Positions 36,331 to 46,397 of a stretch of DNA of 64,000 nt are shown piece by piece. This DNA is from Caballeronia zhejiangensis (GTDB lineage Bacteria; Pseudomonadota; Gammaproteobacteria; Burkholderiales; Burkholderiaceae). The stretch is from NCBI RefSeq assembly GCF_000698575.1, contig NZ_JFHD01000026.1, forward strand, positions 1-64,000, read 5' to 3'. The notes under the pieces were generated by a model. The model saw only the letters and a list, made by a program, of their open reading frames with translations. It did not search any database and was not told the DNA's origin. How positions within the stretch are numbered: position 1 is the stretch's first letter; every line of letters starts with the position of its first letter. A program made the translations under genes and the position numbers.

Positions 36331-36342
36331 ACGTCCGACAAC
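36331..36342. promoter_or_regulatory. Candidate FadR-type operator upstream of gudP
   Basis: ACGTCCGACAAC, which on the minus strand reads GTTGTCGGACGT. The same 12-mer appears at 38474-38485, with close variants at 38214-38225 and 38405-38416. The core TTGTCGGAC fits the GT...AC pattern of FadR-subfamily GntR sites. Confidence 0.55.
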
Positions 36343-36364
36343 TACAGAAGCACAAAGCCGGTTG

Positions 36365-36402
36365 CGAAAACGACACTGCCGGCGCGAGGCCGGCAGTGTT
36401 TA
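36365..36402 (-). terminator. Terminator of the garL-garR unit
   Basis: On the minus strand an 11-bp perfect stem ACACTGCCGGC / GCCGGCAGTGT with a five-base loop, followed by a short T stretch. It is about 25 bp past the garR stop and separates garR from gudP. Confidence 0.85.
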
Positions 36403-36425
36403 ACGAAGACGGGAAATGCTGACGC

Positions 36426-37319
36426 TTACTTCTTGTCCTGCCCGATCTCGTGATTCGCCATGATCTCGAGCGCGCGGACCATGCCCGAGTGATCCCACGC
36501 CTTGCCGCCGTGCGCGGCGCACGCATTGAACAACTGCATGCACGTCGACGTGTTCGGCAGCGCGACGCCGAGCGATTGCGCCGTCGCGAGCGCCAGATTC
36601 AAATCCTTCTGATGCAGCTCGATACGGAAGCCCGGATTGAACGTGCGCTTCGTCATGCGCTCGCCGTGCACTTCGAGAATGCGCGACGACGCGAAGCCGC
36701 CCATCAGCGCGGTGCGAACCTTTTCGGCATCGACGCCGGCCTTCGATGCGAGCAAGAGCGCTTCGCCGACCGCCTCGATGGTCGCCGCGACGATCACCTG
36801 ATTCGCGACCTTGCAGACCTGTCCCGCGCCGACTTCGCCGATCAGCGAGATGTTCTTGCCCATCAGGTCGAAAAGCGGCTTGACCTTGTCGAACGTGGCT
36901 TGCGCGCCGCCGACCATGATCGTCAGCGACGCGGCCTTCGCGCCGACTTCGCCGCCGGAGACGGGCGCGTCGAGATAATCCGCGCCCTTCTCGCGCACTT
37001 TCGCCGCGAATTCGCGCGTGGCGATCGGCGAAATCGAGCTCATGTCGACGACGATCTGACCGCTCTTCAGCTTGCTCGCGACGCCGTTCTCGCCGAACAG
37101 CACGCGTTCGACGTCCGGCGTGTCCGGCACCATGATGAAGATGACGTCGGCCTGCTCCGCGACGGCCGCGGGCGAATCACAGGCCGTGGCGCCCGCGCCG
37201 GTCAGATCGGCGGGCACGCCGCTGCGCGTGAATGCCGCGAGCTGGACGCCGCCCTTGAGAAGATTGGCCGCCATGGGATTGCCCATGATGCCCAGTCCGA
37301 TGAAGCCTGCCTTTTGCAT
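36426..37319 (-). CDS. garR: 2-hydroxy-3-oxopropionate (tartronate semialdehyde) reductase
   Basis: 297 residues from MQKAGFIGLGIMGNPM. It reduces tartronate semialdehyde to D-glycerate. The Rossmann motif is GLGIMGNPMAANLLKGG, the substrate segment YLDAPVSGGEVGAKAASLTI near 120, and the catalytic Lys lies in GQVCKVANQVIVAATIEAV near 170. FNPGFRIELHQKDLNLAL is the C-terminal signature of the beta-hydroxyacid dehydrogenases. It follows garL by 50 bp, so the two are probably one transcript. The longer open frame upstream is garL's opposite phase and was not used. Confidence 0.96.
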   Translation of the reverse strand: MQKAGFIGLGIMGNPMAANLLKGGVQLAAFTRSGVPADLTGAGATACDSPAAVAEQADVIFIMVPDTPDVERVLFGENGVASKLKSGQIVVDMSSISPIATREFAAKVREKGADYLDAPVSGGEVGAKAASLTIMVGGAQATFDKVKPLFDLMGKNISLIGEVGAGQVCKVANQVIVAATIEAVGEALLLASKAGVDAEKVRTALMGGFASSRILEVHGERMTKRTFNPGFRIELHQKDLNLALATAQSLGVALPNTSTCMQLFNACAAHGGKAWDHSGMVRALEIMANHEIGQDKK

Positions 37320-37369
37320 GTATCGCTCCTTGATGTCGATTTTCGATGCCGGTTTGTCGAGCGCGACGC

Positions 37370-38155
37370 TCAGTCCGGGATGAAATGTTTGCGCACGCCC
37401 TGCGCCGCGTTTCTGAGCATCCCCAGATCCGCGCACACGGCGACGAATGTGCTGCCCATTGCCAGATAGCGCTCGGCGTCTTCCTGCACGGGCGCGAGAA
37501 TGCCGCTCGGCTTGCCGGCCGCGTGCGCGCGCTCGAACACATGTGCGATGACCGCCTGCACGTCCGGATGGTTCGCTTGGCCGATGTGACCGTACGATGC
37601 CGCGAGATCCGACGGTCCGACGAACAGCGCGTCGACGCCTTCGACCGCGATGATCTCGTCGATCGCTTCGACCGCCGCGCGGCTCTCGATCTGCACCGCG
37701 ACGCTGATATTGTCGTTCGCGATCTGGAAGTAGTTCGGAACCGTGCCGTAGCGATTGCCGCGATGCCCGACCGACACGCCGCGGATGCCCTGAGGAGGAT
37801 AACGCGTCGCGGCGACGGCGCGCTCGGCATCGGCGGCGCTGTCGACGAACGGAATCAGGAAATTGACGACACCGCCGTCGAGCAGCTTCTTGATCGCGAC
37901 GGGATCGTTGGCCTGCGGGCGCACGACAGGCGCGCTCGGGCTGTCTTTCAGCGCCATCAATTGCGGGATGAGCGTGAGCGCGTCGTTCGGCGCGTGCTCG
38001 GCGTCGAGCAGCATCCAGTCGAATCCGACCACGCCGACGAGTTCGGTGACGATCGGACTCGCCAGCGACATCCAGCATCCGATCAGCCGCTTGCGCTCGC
38101 GCAGCGACGTTCGGAATGTATTGGGCAGCGGTTGATATGGTGACGAAGACGGCAT
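37370..38155 (-). CDS. garL: 5-keto-4-deoxy-D-glucarate (2-dehydro-3-deoxyglucarate) aldolase
   Basis: 261 residues. It splits 5-keto-4-deoxy-D-glucarate to pyruvate and tartronate semialdehyde. The HpcH/HpaI class II aldolase motifs are [30 protein letters not shown] (metal/base region), [34 protein letters not shown] and [18 protein letters not shown]. It is the first gene of the unit and is divergent from the FadR-type regulator. Confidence 0.96.
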   Translation of the reverse strand: MPSSSPYQPLPNTFRTSLRERKRLIGCWMSLASPIVTELVGVVGFDWMLLDAEHAPNDALTLIPQLMALKDSPSAPVVRPQANDPVAIKKLLDGGVVNFLIPFVDSAADAERAVAATRYPPQGIRGVSVGHRGNRYGTVPNYFQIANDNISVAVQIESRAAVEAIDEIIAVEGVDALFVGPSDLAASYGHIGQANHPDVQAVIAHVFERAHAAGKPSGILAPVQEDAERYLAMGSTFVAVCADLGMLRNAAQGVRKHFIPD

Positions 38156-38213
38156 GATGCCTCCCTGTGACGACGGCGATCTGATTGGAAAGCGGCAAGT
38201 CCGAACTCACGTA

Positions 38214-38225
38214 GTTATCGGACGT
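38214..38225. promoter_or_regulatory. Candidate FadR-type operator before garL
   Basis: GTTATCGGACGT, one base different from GTTGTCGGACGT. It lies 58 bp upstream of the garL start, so it could overlap the garL promoter. Confidence 0.5.
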
Positions 38226-38404
38226 CTTAACACAGGGTACTGTGGAAACGCGGGAAAACGACAGCGGCGTAAACCCTGCATTCCTTTAGTTTAAGAGATT
38301 TCTGCTAAGAATCGTCTAATTCTACTTATACGATGTCTTATATCAATTTGCAGGACATCCGGGCCGCGTCGAATTGACGAAGCGTTCCCCACGCAGGAAG
38401 ATGC

Positions 38405-38417
38405 GTCGTCGGACATC
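38405..38417. promoter_or_regulatory. Candidate FadR-type operator, divergent copy
   Basis: GTCGTCGGACATC, two mismatches from GTTGTCGGACGTC. It lies between the two promoters of the divergent garL/regulator pair. Confidence 0.35.
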
Positions 38418-38473
38418 CCCACGCGCGAGGCTTATCGCGCCATGCGCGTCGACCGATCCTAAGCGAAGCCAAG

Positions 38474-38485
38474 ACGTCCGACAAC
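38474..38485. promoter_or_regulatory. Candidate FadR-type operator before the regulator gene
   Basis: ACGTCCGACAAC, identical to the copy before gudP. It sits 51 bp upstream of the regulator start and would suit autoregulation. Confidence 0.5.
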
Positions 38486-38536
38486 GGGTGTAAACGCCGC
38501 GCTTCCCAGAACAATATCCATCAGCAGCGAATCACC

Positions 38537-39238
38537 ATGGCCAGTCTCACCGATAAAGTCGTCGCAACCCTGATCGAGGATATCGAACGCGGCGTTCTCC
38601 GTCCCGGCGACAAGATCCCGACCGAAGCCGCGCTGATGAAGCAACTGTCGGTGAGCCGGTCCGTGGTGCGCGAGGCTGTGTCGCGCTTGCAGGCGGCGAA
38701 CGTCGTGGAAACGCGGCACGGCGTCGGCACGTTCATCCGCTCGCCCGAGGAACGCGAATCGGTGCGTCTCGCGGATGCCGACCTGTCGAACCTGCTGGAC
38801 ATCATGGCGATCATCGAATTTCGCATCGATCTCGAAGGCGCCGCCGCCGCGCTCGCCGCCGGCAGGCGCACCGACGCGCATCTGAAGCAGATCGCCGCCG
38901 CGCTCAAGCGCTTCGAGGAGCAACTCGCGAACGGAAGTACGGACGTGCTGCAACACGACGTCGAGTTTCACTTGCAGATCGCGCGCGCGAGCGGGAATCG
39001 CTATTTCCACGACGTGCTTAGTCAGATGGGACGCGGCGTCAGTCCGCGCACGCGGCTGCGCAAGGCCGAAATCGCGGAGCTGGATCAGATCGAACGTCTG
39101 CGCTGTGTGCTGAGCGAGCACAAGGCGATCTATCAGGCGATCGTGCGTCAGGATCCGGACGATGCCCGCGCCGCGATGCGCATGCATCTGAGCAACAGCC
39201 GCGAACGGTTGAGACACGCGCATGGCGCTGCCGCCTGA
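38537..39238 (+). CDS. GntR/FadR-family regulator of the glucarate genes
   Basis: 233 residues. A GntR winged helix (about 1-75) is clear: LRPGDKIPTEAALMKQLSVS, RSVVREAVSRLQAANVVETR, HGVGTFIRS. Residues about 85-225 are an FCD ligand-binding domain with the expected acidic and His residues (DIMAIIEFRIDLEGAAAALA, HDVEFHLQIARASGNRYFHD, EHKAIYQAIVRQD). It is divergent from garL, and the repeated operator-like motif supports control of both gud and gar transcripts, with glucarate or a pathway product as likely effector (inferred). Confidence 0.93.
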   Translation: MASLTDKVVATLIEDIERGVLRPGDKIPTEAALMKQLSVSRSVVREAVSRLQAANVVETRHGVGTFIRSPEERESVRLADADLSNLLDIMAIIEFRIDLEGAAAALAAGRRTDAHLKQIAAALKRFEEQLANGSTDVLQHDVEFHLQIARASGNRYFHDVLSQMGRGVSPRTRLRKAEIAELDQIERLRCVLSEHKAIYQAIVRQDPDDARAAMRMHLSNSRERLRHAHGAAA

Positions 39239-39518
39239 ATGAGCGCCGATGTTTTGGGCAGTGCCGCCACGTTGTCTGAGTAAACAAAAGAGTTCGTATG
39301 TATACGTGGTAGTAGTTAACAAGCTCGCCGCAAATCGGTGGATAACTGGCAATGCGCTTTTTACGTCAGAGGTTTACCGCGCCGACAACTCCGGTATGGC
39401 GGGCGTGGTTTCGGCCTGAACTCGGGACAACTTTCGCGTCGTTTCGACGGACGTCGAGTTGTTCAGAAAGCGCCAACAGTTAACGCGACGATGTGCCAAC
39501 AAGGTTGTCCACAGGACG

Positions 39519-40724
39519 ATGGCTTTGCATGAACCGAAGTCCGCGCGCGGAACGCCGTTCGAAGTGTTCGCGACGTTTCTCAAACTCGGCCTGACATCGT
39601 TCGGCGGACCAGTCGCGCACATCGGCTACTTTCGCGCTGAATTCGTCGAACGCCGGAAATGGCTCGACGACACGAGCTTCACCGATCTCGTCGCGCTATG
39701 TCAGTTCCTTCCGGGGCCGGCGAGCAGCCAGGTCGGAATCGCGATCGGCTTCGCGCGCGCAGGATGGATCGGCGCGCTGGCGGCATGGACCGGCTTCACG
39801 TTGCCGTCCGCGATTGCGCTGATTCTCTTCGCCCTCGGCCTGGCGCACTCGGCGCAGCTGATTCACTCCGGGATCGTGCACGGTCTCAAGCTCGCGGCGG
39901 TCGCCATCGTCGCGCAAGCGGTGTGGGGCATGAAGACGTCGCTGTGTCCGGACCGGTTGCGGGCCGGCATCGCCGTGGCCGCCGCGTTGATCGCGCTGAC
40001 CGTGCCGTCGGCCGCCGGGCAATTGGGCGCCATCGCGTTCGGCGGAATCATCGGCTGGCGGATGTTGACGCTGACGCATCTGGCGTCGGCGAAGCATCGG
40101 CGATATGGCATCGGCAGAACGCAGGGCGCGATGCTGCTCGCGGTTTTTTTCGTGCTGCTCGCTTTGCTGCCGGGCGTCGCCGGTTGGACCGGCGCGAACT
40201 GGCTCGCGATGGCGTCGGTGTTTTACCGGTCGGGCTCGCTCGTTTTCGGCGGCGGGCACGTCGTGTTGCCGCTGCTTCAGGCGAGCGTCGTGCCGAACGG
40301 ATGGGTGCCCAACGATGTTTTTCTCGCCGGATATGGCGCGGCCCAAGCCGTACCGGGGCCGCTCTTTACCTTCGCCGCGTTTCTGGGCGCGGTGATGCCC
40401 GCGCCGCTCGGCGGATGGATCGGCGGTTTCGCGATGCTCGTCGCCATGTTTCTGCCCGCGTTTCTGCTCGTGCTCGGCGCACTGCCGTTCTGGGAGACGT
40501 TGCGTCAGCGGGACGCGATACAGCGCGCGATGGGCGGCGTGAACGCGGCGGTCGTCGGCATTCTCGGCGCGGCGCTGTACGACCCGGTCTGGACGAGCGC
40601 CGTGCATTCGCGTGCGGATGTCGCGCTGGCGTTGGCCGCGTTCGGTTTGCTCGTCGTGGGGCGCGTGTCTCCGGTGATCGTCGTGGCGCTGACCGCGATC
40701 GGCGGATGGATGATCGGCGCGTGA
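39519..40724 (+). CDS. chrA: Chromate transporter, long-chain two-domain type
   Basis: 401 residues from MALHEPKSARGTPFE. Two homologous CHR halves with about ten to twelve membrane segments are seen. The first starts FLKLGLTSFGGPVAHIGYFR and has LCQFLPGPASSQVGIAIGF; the second has SGSLVFGGGHVVLPLLQ and GAAQAVPGPLFTFAAFLGA. The family exports chromate, and possibly other oxyanions, using the proton motive force. The ATG follows ACAGGA. A 280-bp region before it separates the gene from the FadR-type regulator; I see no specific element there. Confidence 0.94.
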   Translation: MALHEPKSARGTPFEVFATFLKLGLTSFGGPVAHIGYFRAEFVERRKWLDDTSFTDLVALCQFLPGPASSQVGIAIGFARAGWIGALAAWTGFTLPSAIALILFALGLAHSAQLIHSGIVHGLKLAAVAIVAQAVWGMKTSLCPDRLRAGIAVAAALIALTVPSAAGQLGAIAFGGIIGWRMLTLTHLASAKHRRYGIGRTQGAMLLAVFFVLLALLPGVAGWTGANWLAMASVFYRSGSLVFGGGHVVLPLLQASVVPNGWVPNDVFLAGYGAAQAVPGPLFTFAAFLGAVMPAPLGGWIGGFAMLVAMFLPAFLLVLGALPFWETLRQRDAIQRAMGGVNAAVVGILGAALYDPVWTSAVHSRADVALALAAFGLLVVGRVSPVIVVALTAIGGWMIGA

Positions 40725-40730
40725 AAATGA

Positions 40731-40760
40731 AAAAGGTCCGCGACATGCGCGGACCTTTTT
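40731..40760. terminator. Bidirectional terminator between chrA and glmS
   Basis: An A run, stem GGTCCGCG / CGCGGACC with loop ACATG, then five T. It serves convergent chrA and glmS. Confidence 0.9.
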
Positions 40761-40786
40761 ATTCTTTTTCAGCCGATCAACCGACC

Positions 40787-42604
40787 TTATTCCACCGTCA
40801 CCGACTTAGCCAGATTGCGCGGCTTGTCGACATCCGTCCCGCGTGCACACGCCGTGTGATACGCGAGCAACTGCAGCGGCACGACGTGCAGGATCGGCGA
40901 CAACGCGCCGTAATGCTCCGGCATGCGGATCACATGGATGCCGTCCTCGCTGACGATGCGCGTATCGGCATCCGCGAACACGTACAGTTCGCCGCCGCGC
41001 GCGCGCACTTCCTGCATGTTCGACTTCAGCTTTTCGAGCAGCGCGTCGTTCGGCGCGACGGTCACGACCGGCATCGCCTCGGTGACGAGCGCGAGCGGCC
41101 CGTGCTTCAGCTCGCCCGCCGGATACGCTTCAGCGTGGATGTACGAAATTTCCTTGAGCTTCAACGCGCCTTCGAGTGCGATCGGATAATGCAGGCCGCG
41201 GCCGAGGAACAGCGCATTCTCCTTGCGCGCGAACTCTTCCGACCACGCGATGATCTGCGGCTCCAGCGCGAGCACGCTGTTCAGCGCAGCCGGCAAGTGG
41301 CGCAGTTGCGTGAAGTACGCCGCTTCGCGCTTCGCGTCGACGTGACCGCGCATCTTCGCGAGCGTCACCGCGAGCACGAAGAGACCGACGAGCTGCGTCG
41401 TGAAAGCCTTCGTCGATGCCACGCCGATTTCGGTGCCCGCGTGCGTCAGGAATGCGAGTTCGGTCTGGCGCACCATCGCGCTCGTCGCGACGTTGCACAC
41501 GGCGAGCGTGTGCTTGTGGCCGAGCGACTGCGCGTGCTTGAGCGCGGCGAGCGTGTCGGCGGTTTCGCCCGATTGCGAAATCACGACGACCAGCGCCTTT
41601 GGATTCGGCACCGATTCGCGATAACGATATTCGCTCGCGATCTCGACCTGCGTCGGAATCTTCGCGATCGATTCGAGCCAGTATTTCGCCGTCACGCCCG
41701 AGTAGTAGCTCGTGCCGCACGCGAGAATGAGAATGCTGTCGACCTGCGAGAACGCGTCGCGCGCCGCTTCACCGAAGAGGCTCGGGCTGAACTCGTCGGC
41801 TTGCGGAATCGTGTCGGTGATCGCGCGCGGCTGCTCGAAAATTTCCTTTTGCATGAAATGGCGATACGGCCCGAGCTCGACCGCGCCGCCGTACGCCGTC
41901 ACCACGCGCACTTCGCGCTCGGCGGGTACACCTTCGCGATCGACGATCTTCACGCCTTCGAGACCGATCTCGACAACATCGCCTTCTTCGAGGAACGCGA
42001 AGCGGTCCGTGCTGCCGGCGAGCGCGAGCGCATCGGAAGCCAGGAAGTTTTCGCCCTCGCCCACGCCGACGACGAGCGGCGAACCCTGACGTGCGCCGAC
42101 GACCGTATGCGGCTGATTCCGGTGCATCACCGCGATCGCATACGCGCCGTGCAGTTGCTTCACGGCCTCGCGCACGGTTTGAAAGAGATCGCCGCGATAC
42201 ATGCTGTGAATCAGATGCGCGATGACTTCGGTGTCGGTCTGCGACACGAACTCGTAGCCCTTGCCCTTCAGCATTTCGCGCAGCGACTCGTAGTTCTCGA
42301 TGATGCCGTTGTGCACGAGCGCGACGGTATCGCGCGAGAAGATCGGATGCGCGTTGTCGGTGACGGGCGCGCCGTGCGTGGCCCAGCGCGTGTGCGCGAT
42401 GCCGGTCATGCCGCCGAGGTTCGTCTCGCGCACTTGCGCGTCGAGATCGGATACGCGCGCGACGCTGCGCGCGCGGCGCGGCTCGCCGTTGCTCAGAACG
42501 GCCACGCCGCACGAGTCGTAGCCGCGATATTCGAGCCGGCGCAGACCTTCGACCAGCACCGAGACGATGTTACGTTGCGCTACCGCGCCGACAATTCCGC
42601 ACAT
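40787..42604 (-). CDS. glmS: Glutamine:fructose-6-phosphate aminotransferase (isomerising)
   Basis: 605 residues. It makes glucosamine 6-phosphate for cell-wall and LPS synthesis. The N-terminal glutamine amidotransferase starts [11 protein letters not shown] with the nucleophile Cys next to Met1, then [10 protein letters not shown]-type segment [12 protein letters not shown] and [10 protein letters not shown]. Two SIS sugar-isomerase domains follow ([37 protein letters not shown]), ending in the conserved NLAKSVTVE. No glmS ribozyme is expected in this group and none was seen. Confidence 0.98.
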   Translation of the reverse strand: MCGIVGAVAQRNIVSVLVEGLRRLEYRGYDSCGVAVLSNGEPRRARSVARVSDLDAQVRETNLGGMTGIAHTRWATHGAPVTDNAHPIFSRDTVALVHNGIIENYESLREMLKGKGYEFVSQTDTEVIAHLIHSMYRGDLFQTVREAVKQLHGAYAIAVMHRNQPHTVVGARQGSPLVVGVGEGENFLASDALALAGSTDRFAFLEEGDVVEIGLEGVKIVDREGVPAEREVRVVTAYGGAVELGPYRHFMQKEIFEQPRAITDTIPQADEFSPSLFGEAARDAFSQVDSILILACGTSYYSGVTAKYWLESIAKIPTQVEIASEYRYRESVPNPKALVVVISQSGETADTLAALKHAQSLGHKHTLAVCNVATSAMVRQTELAFLTHAGTEIGVASTKAFTTQLVGLFVLAVTLAKMRGHVDAKREAAYFTQLRHLPAALNSVLALEPQIIAWSEEFARKENALFLGRGLHYPIALEGALKLKEISYIHAEAYPAGELKHGPLALVTEAMPVVTVAPNDALLEKLKSNMQEVRARGGELYVFADADTRIVSEDGIHVIRMPEHYGALSPILHVVPLQLLAYHTACARGTDVDKPRNLAKSVTVE

Positions 42605-42686
42605 GGACGTTCTTCCTCTGAGACTTGCATTCGAAAGCGCGATGCACGATGCGCCGCGCGCGTTGGGCTGAATCTGACGTACAGCC

Positions 42687-44048
42687 TTACGACTTCTTCT
42701 TGACCGGGCGCACGTAGCCCGTCTTGCTCACTTGCGACTTCTCATTGAGCACCAGCTCGCCTTCGCCAACGTCCTTCCATACTGTCGTGCCGGCCGCGAT
42801 CGTCACGCCGCGGCCCACGCGCACCGGCGCGACCAGTTGCGTATCCGAGCCGACGAACACGTCGTCCTCGATCACCGTGCGATGCTTGTTCGCGCCGTCG
42901 TAATTACAGGTGATGGTGCCCGCGCCGATGTTCACGCGCGCGCCGACATCCGAATCGCCGATATAGCTGAGATGGTTCGCCTTCGAGCCGCGCCCGAACA
43001 CCGCATTCTTCACTTCGACGAAGTTGCCGACATGCGCTTCATCGCCGAGCGTCGCGCCCGGACGCAGCCGCGCGTACGGACCGAGCACGACGTTCGCGCC
43101 CGTCTTGCCGCCTTCGATGTGCGTGTACGCATCGATTCGCGTGCCCGCGCCGATGGTCGCGTCGCGGATCACGCAGTTCGGGCCGATCGTCACGTTGTCG
43201 GCGAGCGTCACGCGTCCTTCGAAGACGCAGTTCACGTCGATCGACACATCCGCGCCGCATTCGAGCGTGCCGCGCACGTCGATGCGCGCCGGGTCCATCA
43301 GCGTCACGCCCGCATCGAGCAGCGCGTTCGCGACGTTGCGCTGATGGATGCGCTCCAGCTCCGCGAGCTGGATCTTGCTGTTCACGCCGAGCGTTTCCCA
43401 TTCGGCGTCCGGCTGCGCGGTGACGACTTCGACGCCCGCTTCGATCGCGCGCTCGACGACGTCCGTCAGATAGAACTCGCCCTGCGCGTTGTTGTTCTTC
43501 AGCGACGCGAGCCACGATTCGAGCGTGCGCGTCGGCGTGATGACGATGCCCGTATTGATTTCCGCGATGCGCCGTTCTTCCTCGCTCGCATCCTTTTGCT
43601 CGACGATCTTCTTCACCTTGCCCGCGGCGTCGCGCACGATGCGCCCGTAGCCCGTCGGATCGCCCACGTTCACGGTCAGGACGCCGTAGCGCTCCGCGCC
43701 CGCGGCGGCGATCAGACGTTCGAGCGTGCTCGCACGCGTGAGCGGCACGTCGCCGTACAGCACGAGCGTCGGAACCGATGGATCGAGCAGCGGCAGCGCC
43801 TGCTGCACGGCGTGTCCCGTGCCGAGTTGTTTGTCCTGCAGAGCGAACTGGACGTCCGGCGCGCCGACGGCCTCGCGAACCTTGTCCGCGCCATGTCCGA
43901 CGACGACGACGAGCCGCGTCGGCGACAGCGTGCGCGCCGTATCGATGACGTGCGCGAGCAGCGGTTTGCCCGCCAATGGATGAAGCACTTTCGGCAGGGC
44001 GGAGCGCATGCGCTTGCCCATGCCGGCAGCCAGAATCACGATGTTCAT
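42687..44048 (-). CDS. glmU: Bifunctional UDP-GlcNAc pyrophosphorylase/GlcN-1-P acetyltransferase
   Basis: 453 residues from [16 protein letters not shown]. Residues 1 to about 230 are the nucleotidyltransferase ([52 protein letters not shown]). The rest is a left-handed beta-helix of hexapeptide repeats with acetyltransferase residues in [19 protein letters not shown]. The frame extends 14 codons upstream, but the family starts at MNIVILAAG. It is 82 bp upstream of glmS on the same strand, and both serve UDP-GlcNAc synthesis. Confidence 0.98.
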   Translation of the reverse strand: MNIVILAAGMGKRMRSALPKVLHPLAGKPLLAHVIDTARTLSPTRLVVVVGHGADKVREAVGAPDVQFALQDKQLGTGHAVQQALPLLDPSVPTLVLYGDVPLTRASTLERLIAAAGAERYGVLTVNVGDPTGYGRIVRDAAGKVKKIVEQKDASEEERRIAEINTGIVITPTRTLESWLASLKNNNAQGEFYLTDVVERAIEAGVEVVTAQPDAEWETLGVNSKIQLAELERIHQRNVANALLDAGVTLMDPARIDVRGTLECGADVSIDVNCVFEGRVTLADNVTIGPNCVIRDATIGAGTRIDAYTHIEGGKTGANVVLGPYARLRPGATLGDEAHVGNFVEVKNAVFGRGSKANHLSYIGDSDVGARVNIGAGTITCNYDGANKHRTVIEDDVFVGSDTQLVAPVRVGRGVTIAAGTTVWKDVGEGELVLNEKSQVSKTGYVRPVKKKS

Positions 44049-44144
44049 CGCTGAAAGCCTTGCTGGTATGACGAGCCGCCAATTTATCACGCGGCTCTTT
44101 GGCGCAATGCGGCGAAACCCACGCTGCGCCTTATTGGATAAAGG

Positions 44145-45116
44145 TTACAGGTCGTCGAACTGCACAATTGAAACCGTGCCGGACGTTCCTGACGGTTCGG
44201 TCGCACACGGTTCCTCGTCGAACGCGATATCGCCTTGCGGATCGGCCTCGCCCGTCGCGCGCAATCCGGCGAACGGGAAAAGTTTGCTGTCCATCAGATG
44301 CGACGGCACCACGTTCGACAGCGCGTTGAACATGTTTTCCACGCGCCCCGGAAAACGCTTGTCCCATTCTCGGACCAGCGCCTTCATTTCCGCGCGCTTC
44401 AGATTCGGCTGGCTGCCGCACAGATTGCACGGAATGATCGGGAATTCGCGCAGTTCGGCGTATTTTTCGAGATCGACTTCCTTCACGTACGCGAGCGGAC
44501 GAATGACGATGTTCTTGCCGTCATCGGATTGCAGCTTGGGCGGCATGCCCTTCAGCTTGCCGCCGTAGAACATGTTGAGCAGCAGCGTCTGCAGGATGTC
44601 GTCGCGATGATGTCCGAGCGCGATCTTCGTCGCGCCGAGCTCGCCCGCGACTCGATACAAAATGCCCCGGCGCAGTCGCGAGCAGAGCGAACATGTCGTC
44701 TTGCCTTCCGGCACGAGCCGCTTGACGATGCTGTACGTGTCCTGATTCTCGATATGAAACGGAATGTCGAGCTTGCTCAGATATTCCGGCAGCACGTGTT
44801 CCGGAAAGCCCGGCTGCTTCTGATCGAGATTGACGGCGACGATCTCGAAGTTGATCGGCGCGCGCTCGCGCAGGCGCATGAGGATGTCGAGCATCGCGTA
44901 GCTGTCCTTGCCGCCGGACAGGCACACCATGACCTTGTCGCCTTCCTCGATCATGTTGAAGTCGCCGATCGCCTCGCCGACCTGGCGCGCGATGCGCTTG
45001 AACAGCTTGTTGTTCTCGTACGCTTCCTTTTGCTGGCGCTTCGTCAGCGCCTCGCGCACCGGCTTTTGCGCTTCTGCGGTTTCGGCTGCGGCTTCGATCG
45101 TGTCGCGCGCGTTCAT
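44145..45116 (-). CDS. ttcA: tRNA 2-thiocytidine synthetase
   Basis: 323 residues from [16 protein letters not shown]. It thiolates cytidine 32 of certain tRNAs. The PP-loop ATP site is [14 protein letters not shown], and the iron-sulfur cysteines are in [10 protein letters not shown] and [34 protein letters not shown] is the conserved family segment. Its start overlaps the folB stop by 4 bp (ATGA). Confidence 0.97.
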   Translation of the reverse strand: MNARDTIEAAAETAEAQKPVREALTKRQQKEAYENNKLFKRIARQVGEAIGDFNMIEEGDKVMVCLSGGKDSYAMLDILMRLRERAPINFEIVAVNLDQKQPGFPEHVLPEYLSKLDIPFHIENQDTYSIVKRLVPEGKTTCSLCSRLRRGILYRVAGELGATKIALGHHRDDILQTLLLNMFYGGKLKGMPPKLQSDDGKNIVIRPLAYVKEVDLEKYAELREFPIIPCNLCGSQPNLKRAEMKALVREWDKRFPGRVENMFNALSNVVPSHLMDSKLFPFAGLRATGEADPQGDIAFDEEPCATEPSGTSGTVSIVQFDDL

Positions 45117-45514
45117 GCTCGTTCCTCTTTGATGCGGAAGACTTCGACGCCGACCGCGTCGCAATCGGGATAGACGTCGGGCTTTTCCGTCGACACGGCC
45201 ACGGCGCGCACGTTCGGATGCGCGAGCAGCGCGGCCGCGACGTCGTCGCACAGCGTTTCCTGCAAATGGATGTGTCCGCGCTTCACGCGCTCGGCGATGG
45301 TCGAGCGCATGAAATCGTAGTCGACGACTTCGGCGAGCTTGTCGGCGACGGGCGTCGACAGCGCGAGCGGCACGTACAGCTCGACGTTGATGACGACACG
45401 TTGCTCGCCGCGCTTTTCGAAGTCATGCACACCGATGTTGATGCGAACTTCGTAGTTACGCAGAAAAAGCCGCCGGCAATCGGTCAGCCGGGGGTGCGAA
45501 AGTGCGGCAAGCAT
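45113..45514 (-). CDS. folB: Dihydroneopterin aldolase
   Basis: 133 residues. It acts in folate synthesis, splitting dihydroneopterin to 6-hydroxymethyl-dihydropterin and glycolaldehyde. Seen are [20 protein letters not shown], the catalytic-Lys/Tyr region [20 protein letters not shown] and [17 protein letters not shown]. It overlaps ttcA (ATGA) and follows a pteridine-reductase-like SDR gene by 27 bp on the same strand, suggesting a small folate/pterin unit. Confidence 0.95.
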   Translation of the reverse strand: MLAALSHPRLTDCRRLFLRNYEVRINIGVHDFEKRGEQRVVINVELYVPLALSTPVADKLAEVVDYDFMRSTIAERVKRGHIHLQETLCDDVAAALLAHPNVRAVAVSTEKPDVYPDCDAVGVEVFRIKEERA

Positions 45515-45541
45515 GTTGGTTCCAATATTCAGTGGCGCGTT

Positions 45542-46384
45542 TCAGGACTTTTGCGCGCCGATCATGTACATGACGTCGCGCGGACTCGGTACGAGATGCT
45601 GGCCGCCGTCGACGACGAGCGTCGTGCCGGTCACGCCGTGCGCGTTCGCGAGATAACACGCGGCCTGCGCGACGTCGTCGACCGTCGATGCGCGGTTGAG
45701 CGGCGTCACGCGATGCGCCGTCTCGAACGACGCGGGCGTCTGCCCGGCGGAAATCAGCGTCAGACCGGGCGCGAGGCCGACGACGCGCAGTTTCGGACCC
45801 AGCGCCTGCGCGAGCGCGATGGTGGCGTTTTCGAGCGCCGCCTTCGTCAGCGTGTACGACAGGTAGTCCGGGTTCATGTTGTACAGCTTCTGATCCAGCA
45901 CGTTGATGACGACGCCGCGTTGCGCGTCATCGACGGTTGCGGACTCGGGAGTGATCTCGTGCAGCATGCGCGCGAGCGTGAGCGGCGCCGCGACGTTGAC
46001 GGCGGTCATCTCGAGCAGCTTCGCGTAGCCGAAGTCGATGGCCGTATCTTCGTCGAAACGCGACGCGCAGTTCACCACGCAGTTCAGACCGCCGAACGCT
46101 TCGGCGCACGCCGGCACGAGCCGTTCTACCTCGGCCTCGACGGCGAGATCCGCTTTCAGTGCAACCGCGCGGCGCCCGAGCGACTCGATATCCGCGACGG
46201 TTTCGCGCGCTTCATGCGCCGAGTGGCCGTAATGCACGACCACATCCCAGCCTTGCCGCGCGAATTCGAGCGCGACGCCGCGCCCGATGCGTTTCGCCGC
46301 GCCGGTCACGAGCACGGCGCGCGCACGCGAAACGGAACCGGATGACGACGTGTTGACGGAAGAAAACGGCGTGGAAGCGCTCAT
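45542..46384 (-). CDS. SDR oxidoreductase, pteridine reductase (FolM)-like
   Basis: 280 residues. The Rossmann motif is VLVTGAAKRIGRGVALEFAR near residue 25; NCASRFDEDTAI, then the catalytic YLSYTLTKAALEN (YxxxK) and GLAPGLTLISAGQTP follow. The TGAAKRIG form and the DQKLYNMNPDYLSYT segment are typical of FolM/pteridine-reductase branches, and adjacency to folB agrees. The first 20 residues are Ser-rich and poorly conserved. It is divergent from a methyltransferase gene with only 13 bp between start codons. Confidence 0.88.
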   Translation of the reverse strand: MSASTPFSSVNTSSSGSVSRARAVLVTGAAKRIGRGVALEFARQGWDVVVHYGHSAHEARETVADIESLGRRAVALKADLAVEAEVERLVPACAEAFGGLNCVVNCASRFDEDTAIDFGYAKLLEMTAVNVAAPLTLARMLHEITPESATVDDAQRGVVINVLDQKLYNMNPDYLSYTLTKAALENATIALAQALGPKLRVVGLAPGLTLISAGQTPASFETAHRVTPLNRASTVDDVAQAACYLANAHGVTGTTLVVDGGQHLVPSPRDVMYMIGAQKS

Positions 46385-46397
46385 TTACAATACTGGG

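Larger units (their letters stand above)
38156..38536. promoter_or_regulatory. Divergent control region of glucarate genes and regulator
   Basis: 381 bp between garL and the GntR/FadR gene. It holds three matches to the GTTGTCGGACGT motif (38214-38225, 38405-38416, 38474-38485) and an AT-rich central stretch at about 38280-38350, the kind of region where promoters sit. No gene is seen. Confidence 0.6.

Noticed and set aside
36426-38210. A 594-codon frame joining garR with upstream sequence
   Set aside because: The first half lies in another phase of garL and is Arg-rich; GarR begins at the internal ATG at 37319.
42600-42690. A glmS ribozyme or riboswitch near glmS
   Set aside because: The 82-bp gap between glmU and glmS shows no such structure, and the ribozyme is known from Gram-positive bacteria.
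39659-42703. A 1014-codon plus-strand frame opposite glmS
   Set aside because: Its product has the His/Arg/Asp-rich make-up of an antisense frame, and the opposite strand encodes full-length GlmS, while its first part overlaps chrA in the wrong phase.
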